Shown here: piece after piece, positions 28,869 through 32,268 of the stretch
How the letters are laid out: the number at the start of each line of letters is the position of its first letter
How positions within the stretch are numbered: the first letter of the stretch is position 1
DNA from: a virus
Reading direction: 5' to 3' (one strand)
IMG/VR virus record: IMGVR_UViG_3300042465_002820
Span: 1-32,268 of that record
Length of the DNA: 32,268 nucleotides
The notes under the pieces: generated by a model
What the model saw: only the letters and a program-made list of their open reading frames with translations
What the model was told of the DNA's origin: nothing
Databases searched by the model: none
Position numbers and translations under genes: made by a program

Positions 28869-31106
28869 ATGGCAGATCCAATTAAAGTCTACGGAACAAT
28901 AAATCAAGCGACCTCTGGCTTCGAGTTCTCTCTTGACGGCATGGCTAGTTACAGCCAAATGAAGAAGTTGTTGGCAGTAACTGAATCTATGGCTAAAAAA
29001 ATGGGAGCAGATGCCACTGGCCCTAGTAAAGAAGAAAAAGAAGAAGTAGATTTACTTAAAGATAAAAACAAACAGACTAAGCAGTCTATTGATCTTGAAG
29101 AAGAACAACAAAAAAGATCCAATGAACTTGATAAAAAGTTTAGAGATTTAAGCAGGACTTCATCCTTTCTTCAAGGTAATTTAAGTGCCGCTGGCACAGG
29201 ATACACAACAGGTTTAACATTATTAACCACTGGAGTAGGAACATTACTGGGTGCTTTGTCTGGATATGCTGACCAACTGCAACTGGGTTTACAACGAGGT
29301 ATCAGTGGCGGAGTAATGGATTTTGCTATTGCTGCCAAAACAGGCGGTGTTAGTCTAGGATCATTTTCCAAAGCATTGGAAGAAAGTGGCGGCGCATTTG
29401 CCAGTCTGGGCGATGGAGCAACCAACGGTGCTAAGAACTTTGGATCATTAATTGGTAGTGTTAGAACAGCTACAGCAAGCGTAGGCAATCTAGGATTAAG
29501 CAACGATCAATTGGCATTGCTTACAGCACAACAGGTCAAGGTAGCTGTTTCACAGGGTTTTAAAGGCACTGCTGCTCAAAATGTTGTAATTAATAACACT
29601 CGTGCATTGGCTAAAGAATTAGATATACTGGCAAATCAAACTGGTAAGAGTGTGTTAGAAATGACTCAGGCCGCGGTAAAATTAGCACAAGATCCGTTAG
29701 TAAGTAGCTTTGTTAGAGATATTAAAACGGGCGGAGCAGATGCCGCCAAAGCATTAAATTCATATGCCGCCAACTTTACTGCATTGTTTGGCAAAGAAGG
29801 AGATAAACTAGCACGTGATACTATTGGTCCTGCACTGTCCGGACTGCCTATGATTATCAATGACACGGGTAAAAACCTAGCATTGGCCAGTCAAAGCACA
29901 TACAATGAAATAGATAGACTAGCCCAAAAAGCTCGCAGTGGCGAAGCAATGACCGATGAAGATAGACAGCGTTTATCCGAAACAATTAAAAAAGAAGTTG
30001 CACAGCGTGGCCAAGAACTTCGATACATGTCTGAACTAGGTGGGCCAATGGGCGAAAGTGCTAAACAGTTTCTGTCATTGGCACAGGAAGTTGAAAACTA
30101 TAATAGTGCCGCAGGTGAGCAACGTAGAAAAGAAGACAAAGCCGCACAAGAGTTTAATACGGCAATGAATCAGTTTAAAGCAAATTTACAAGCTCTTGCA
30201 ATACCATTCTTGAATTTAATCAACGGTATTGATTGGACAGTTTTCATTAATACTCTCAGTGCATTTGCTTCAGGGTTAGGTACTGTATTACATTTACTTG
30301 ATCCAATTGGTAAATTTTTAGGTATGGGTCCAGGCGGATTAATAGGTGCAATACTAGGCTTAGTGGCAGTTATAGCTATAGGAAAAACTGGATATGGCTT
30401 ATTGAATAAATCAGTGACATCTATGGCAGCTACTTTTACAGAATCGGCTGCAAAAATTAAATTAGCTGCCGACAGACTTTTAGGCATTGGTGCATCTGGA
30501 AAACTAGGAAAGAAAGCACAGTCTGCTAGCCTAGCTACTGCAATTACATTAGACTCGGTAAGTAGTCCGTCTACAAGCAAAATTGGCAAAGGTATAGCCA
30601 AAGCAGGATTAGCTGGCGGCCTTGGTGGTATGATGGGCGGGGGCCTAGGCCAAATGGGCGGTGAATATGCTACAGAGAAACTGGGTCAAGAAAAAAACTC
30701 AGGCGGCGCAATTGGTGGAACAACAGGTGCATTAGCCGGTGGCATTGCAGGCGCAGCAATCGCCGGAGGATTAACAGTTGGCACAGCTGGGCTTGGCGCA
30801 TTTGTTGCACCTGCAATTGTCACAGGCATGTCAGCACTGGGGGGTTTTCTGGGTAATGTTGTCGGTAATACAATAGGAGATTGGATGAGTGATGATTCGT
30901 CTAGTCTAGCAGAAACAGACATGGCAGCAGTTGATCAAAGTAACCAATATCAGCAGGCCAGCTTGAAACAAGGTCAACAATTAAACGCCAAAATTGATGC
31001 GCTAAATGAAAATATGGGATATGGTAATAGTATAAGTGCCAGGGGTGTAGCAGTTGCAGAAACAGGTAATAGACAATTAGCCAACTTACAATACGGTAAT
31101 GCTTAA
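28869..31106 (+). CDS. Tape measure protein (gp29 role)
   Basis: 745 aa (T4 gp29 is 590). Charged coiled coil at about 55-115 (KEEKEEVDLLKDKNKQTKQ, LEEEQQKRSNELDKKF). Long helical Ala/Gly/Lys-rich middle. Hydrophobic segments near 120-145 (GLTLLTTGVGTLLGALSG) and 490-507 (GLIGAILGLVAVIAIGKTG). Gly/Ala-rich membrane-type C-terminal stretch about 595-690 (GAIGGTTGALAGGIAGAAIA). This combination, with a tail-assembly gene beside it, marks a tape measure, which sets tail length and may form a channel in the inner membrane. The 0.15 nm-per-residue rule would suggest a tail of roughly 110 nm (inference). Start: ATG 28869, no ribosome site, late box adjacent. Confidence 0.82.
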   Translation: MADPIKVYGTINQATSGFEFSLDGMASYSQMKKLLAVTESMAKKMGADATGPSKEEKEEVDLLKDKNKQTKQSIDLEEEQQKRSNELDKKFRDLSRTSSFLQGNLSAAGTGYTTGLTLLTTGVGTLLGALSGYADQLQLGLQRGISGGVMDFAIAAKTGGVSLGSFSKALEESGGAFASLGDGATNGAKNFGSLIGSVRTATASVGNLGLSNDQLALLTAQQVKVAVSQGFKGTAAQNVVINNTRALAKELDILANQTGKSVLEMTQAAVKLAQDPLVSSFVRDIKTGGADAAKALNSYAANFTALFGKEGDKLARDTIGPALSGLPMIINDTGKNLALASQSTYNEIDRLAQKARSGEAMTDEDRQRLSETIKKEVAQRGQELRYMSELGGPMGESAKQFLSLAQEVENYNSAAGEQRRKEDKAAQEFNTAMNQFKANLQALAIPFLNLINGIDWTVFINTLSAFASGLGTVLHLLDPIGKFLGMGPGGLIGAILGLVAVIAIGKTGYGLLNKSVTSMAATFTESAAKIKLAADRLLGIGASGKLGKKAQSASLATAITLDSVSSPSTSKIGKGIAKAGLAGGLGGMMGGGLGQMGGEYATEKLGQEKNSGGAIGGTTGALAGGIAGAAIAGGLTVGTAGLGAFVAPAIVTGMSALGGFLGNVVGNTIGDWMSDDSSSLAETDMAAVDQSNQYQQASLKQGQQLNAKIDALNENMGYGNSISARGVAVAETGNRQLANLQYGNA

Positions 31107-31112
31107 TAAATA
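31105..31112 (+). promoter_or_regulatory. Late promoter AATAAATA for the portal gene
   Basis: Matches NATAAATA fully, overlapping the stop of the tape measure gene. The start near 31118 is followed at once by AGGA (31120-31123) and ATG 31136. Confidence 0.62.
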
Positions 31113-31135
31113 CTACAACAGGATTAATAAACAAT

Positions 31136-32268
31136 ATGTCATGGCGTAAGCATTTTCAGATACCACAAACAGCCAATGAAGTAGCCAAATCAAAAGTAGC
31201 TACAGGTAACCATCACGGCAGTAGTAGTAAGTTCAGCAGTTGGCTAAAAGACGTATACGCAGGAACACCAAACCGTGTTGAGCGTTATATGCAATACGAA
31301 GTCATGGATCAAGACAGCGAAGTCAATGCCGCACTTGATACAGTTGCAGAATTCTGCACACAATTTGACTACGAAAGCAATTTGCCTTTCAGTGTTGAAC
31401 ACTTTAATGAACCAACAGAAGCAGAAGTAAATGTATTAACACGTAGTTTACGTCAATGGTGTATGATCAACGACTGGAACAAACGTGTATGGCGTATGAT
31501 GCGTAGTACAATTAAGTACGGCGATGGCTTCTTTATTCGTGATCCAGAAACATACGAATTGTTGTATGTAGATGGTGCAGACGTTAGTAAAATTATTATC
31601 AATCAAAGCAAAGGCCGCGAAGTAGAGCAATATATTATTAAGAATATTAGTATTAACATTGCTGACAAAGTAGCAACCAATCCTTTGATTGCGGATCAAA
31701 ACTATGGTCCAACACAGTTTAATAAAAGTGCTTTTACACAATTTGCCAGTGCTAACACAGGCAGCAACAGCAATACAAATAATGCAGAAACAGCAGTAGA
31801 TGCAAGCCATGTACTGCATCTAAGTCTAAGTGAAGGCATGGACACTAACTATCCATTCGGTACAAGTATATTAGAATCAGTGTATAAAGTATTCCAACAA
31901 AAATCATTGTTAGAAGACAGTATCATTATCTATCGTGTACAACGTGCTCCAGAACGTAGAGTATTTTACATTGACGTGGGTAACATGCCAGCTAACATGG
32001 CTATGAGCTTTGTTGAGCGTGTTAAAAATGAAATTCACCAACGTCGCATGCCAAGTCGTACAGGCGGCGGCACTAGCATTATGGATGCCAGTTACAATCC
32101 ATTGAGTATGTTAGAAGACTACTTCTTTGCACAAACAGCAGAAGGTCGTGGCAGTAAAGTTGAAGTATTACCAGGCGGTGATAACTTGGGTCAAATTGAT
32201 GACTTGAAATATTTCACCAACAAGCTAATGCGAGCAATGCGTATTCCTAGTAGTTATATGCCAACTGG
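31136..32268 (+). CDS. 20: Portal protein gp20, C-terminus beyond window
   Basis: 377 complete codons in window; T4 gp20 is 524 aa. Dodecameric portal at the head vertex, through which DNA is packaged. Diagnostic stretches: RVERYMQYEVMDQDSEVNAA, IKYGDGFFIRDP, IIYRVQRAPERRVFYIDVGN, SMLEDYFFAQTAEGRG and VEVLPGGDNLGQIDD, all typical of T4-type portals. The loop GRT-type positions after QRRMPSRTGGGTSIMDAS differ from T4, as in other distant members. It follows the tape measure directly; the sheath and tube genes usual in front of gp20 in T4 are not here. Its own late box lies at 31105-31112. Confidence 0.95.
   Translation, partial: MSWRKHFQIPQTANEVAKSKVATGNHHGSSSKFSSWLKDVYAGTPNRVERYMQYEVMDQDSEVNAALDTVAEFCTQFDYESNLPFSVEHFNEPTEAEVNVLTRSLRQWCMINDWNKRVWRMMRSTIKYGDGFFIRDPETYELLYVDGADVSKIIINQSKGREVEQYIIKNISINIADKVATNPLIADQNYGPTQFNKSAFTQFASANTGSNSNTNNAETAVDASHVLHLSLSEGMDTNYPFGTSILESVYKVFQQKSLLEDSIIIYRVQRAPERRVFYIDVGNMPANMAMSFVERVKNEIHQRRMPSRTGGGTSIMDASYNPLSMLEDYFFAQTAEGRGSKVEVLPGGDNLGQIDDLKYFTNKLMRAMRIPSSYMPT

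Noticed and set aside
30170-30601. 143-codon minus-strand ORF opposite the tape measure
   Set aside because: It mirrors the Gly/Ala-rich coding strand and reads as Pro/Ala/Ile-rich, with no start signal. It is a shadow frame, as are the other ORFs antisense to the structural genes.

Overview
The window is a gene-dense piece of a T4-type myophage (contractile tail, class Caudoviricetes) with an AT-leaning genome. Recognisable T4-family genes are the baseplate wedge proteins gp25, gp6 and gp53, a tail-tube junction protein (gp48/gp54 type), the central spike gp5, a gp26-family protein, a tape measure, the portal gp20, the late sigma factor gp55, the recombination nuclease pair gp47/gp46 and an ATP-dependent DNA ligase (gp30 type). 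The glycine/threonine-rich modules in the structural proteins and the small-gene repertoire resemble aquatic T4-like phages (cyanophage and pelagiphage relatives). The host cannot be fixed from this window. I found no tRNA gene, integrase, transposase or CRISPR array.

Layout. (1) 1-10600, minus strand: late wedge operon gp25 > gp6 > a giant protein of at least 2195 codons that runs off the left edge. (2) 10645-11279: a terminator and an HNH endonuclease with its own sigma70 promoter. (3) 11306-15854, plus strand: early region of small genes, DNA ligase and a MazG-like pyrophosphohydrolase. It contains three cassettes in which a consensus promoter starts on the base after a stop codon and is associated with an inverted repeat. 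(4) 15851-22582, minus strand: late hub operon, gp48/54-like > gp53 > M23 peptidase > large hub protein > gp5 spike. (5) 22663-27209, plus strand: gp55 > gp47 > gp46 > acyl carrier protein > small basic histone-H1-like protein > GIY-YIG nuclease. (6) 27210-27732: about 520 bp without a credible gene that folds into several stems, a candidate structured RNA, ending in two stem-loops. (7) 27733-28811, minus strand: gp26-family protein and a downstream ORF apparently reached by -1 frameshifting on a T TTT TTC heptamer. (8) 28869-32268, plus strand: tape measure, then the portal, cut by the right edge.

How the parts work together. Early genes use host-type TTGACA/TATAAT promoters and supply recombination (46/47), ligation (30), nucleotide clean-up (MazG-like) and the late sigma factor. 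gp55 would then recognise TATAAATA-like boxes in front of the structural operons. At several of these operons the promoter is so close to the ATG that the message should be leaderless, and none of those genes has a visible Shine-Dalgarno sequence. Murein digestion during infection appears to have moved from the gp5 lysozyme domain, which lacks its catalytic segment, to a separate M23 endopeptidase in the same operon.

Most interesting points: the frameshifted gp26-family pair beside the tape measure, the structured RNA candidate, the leaderless promoter architecture, the promoter/stem-loop cassettes, the mobile (and possibly nested) protein modules in the wedge proteins, the inferred shift from lysozyme to M23 peptidase, and a phage-encoded acyl carrier protein.
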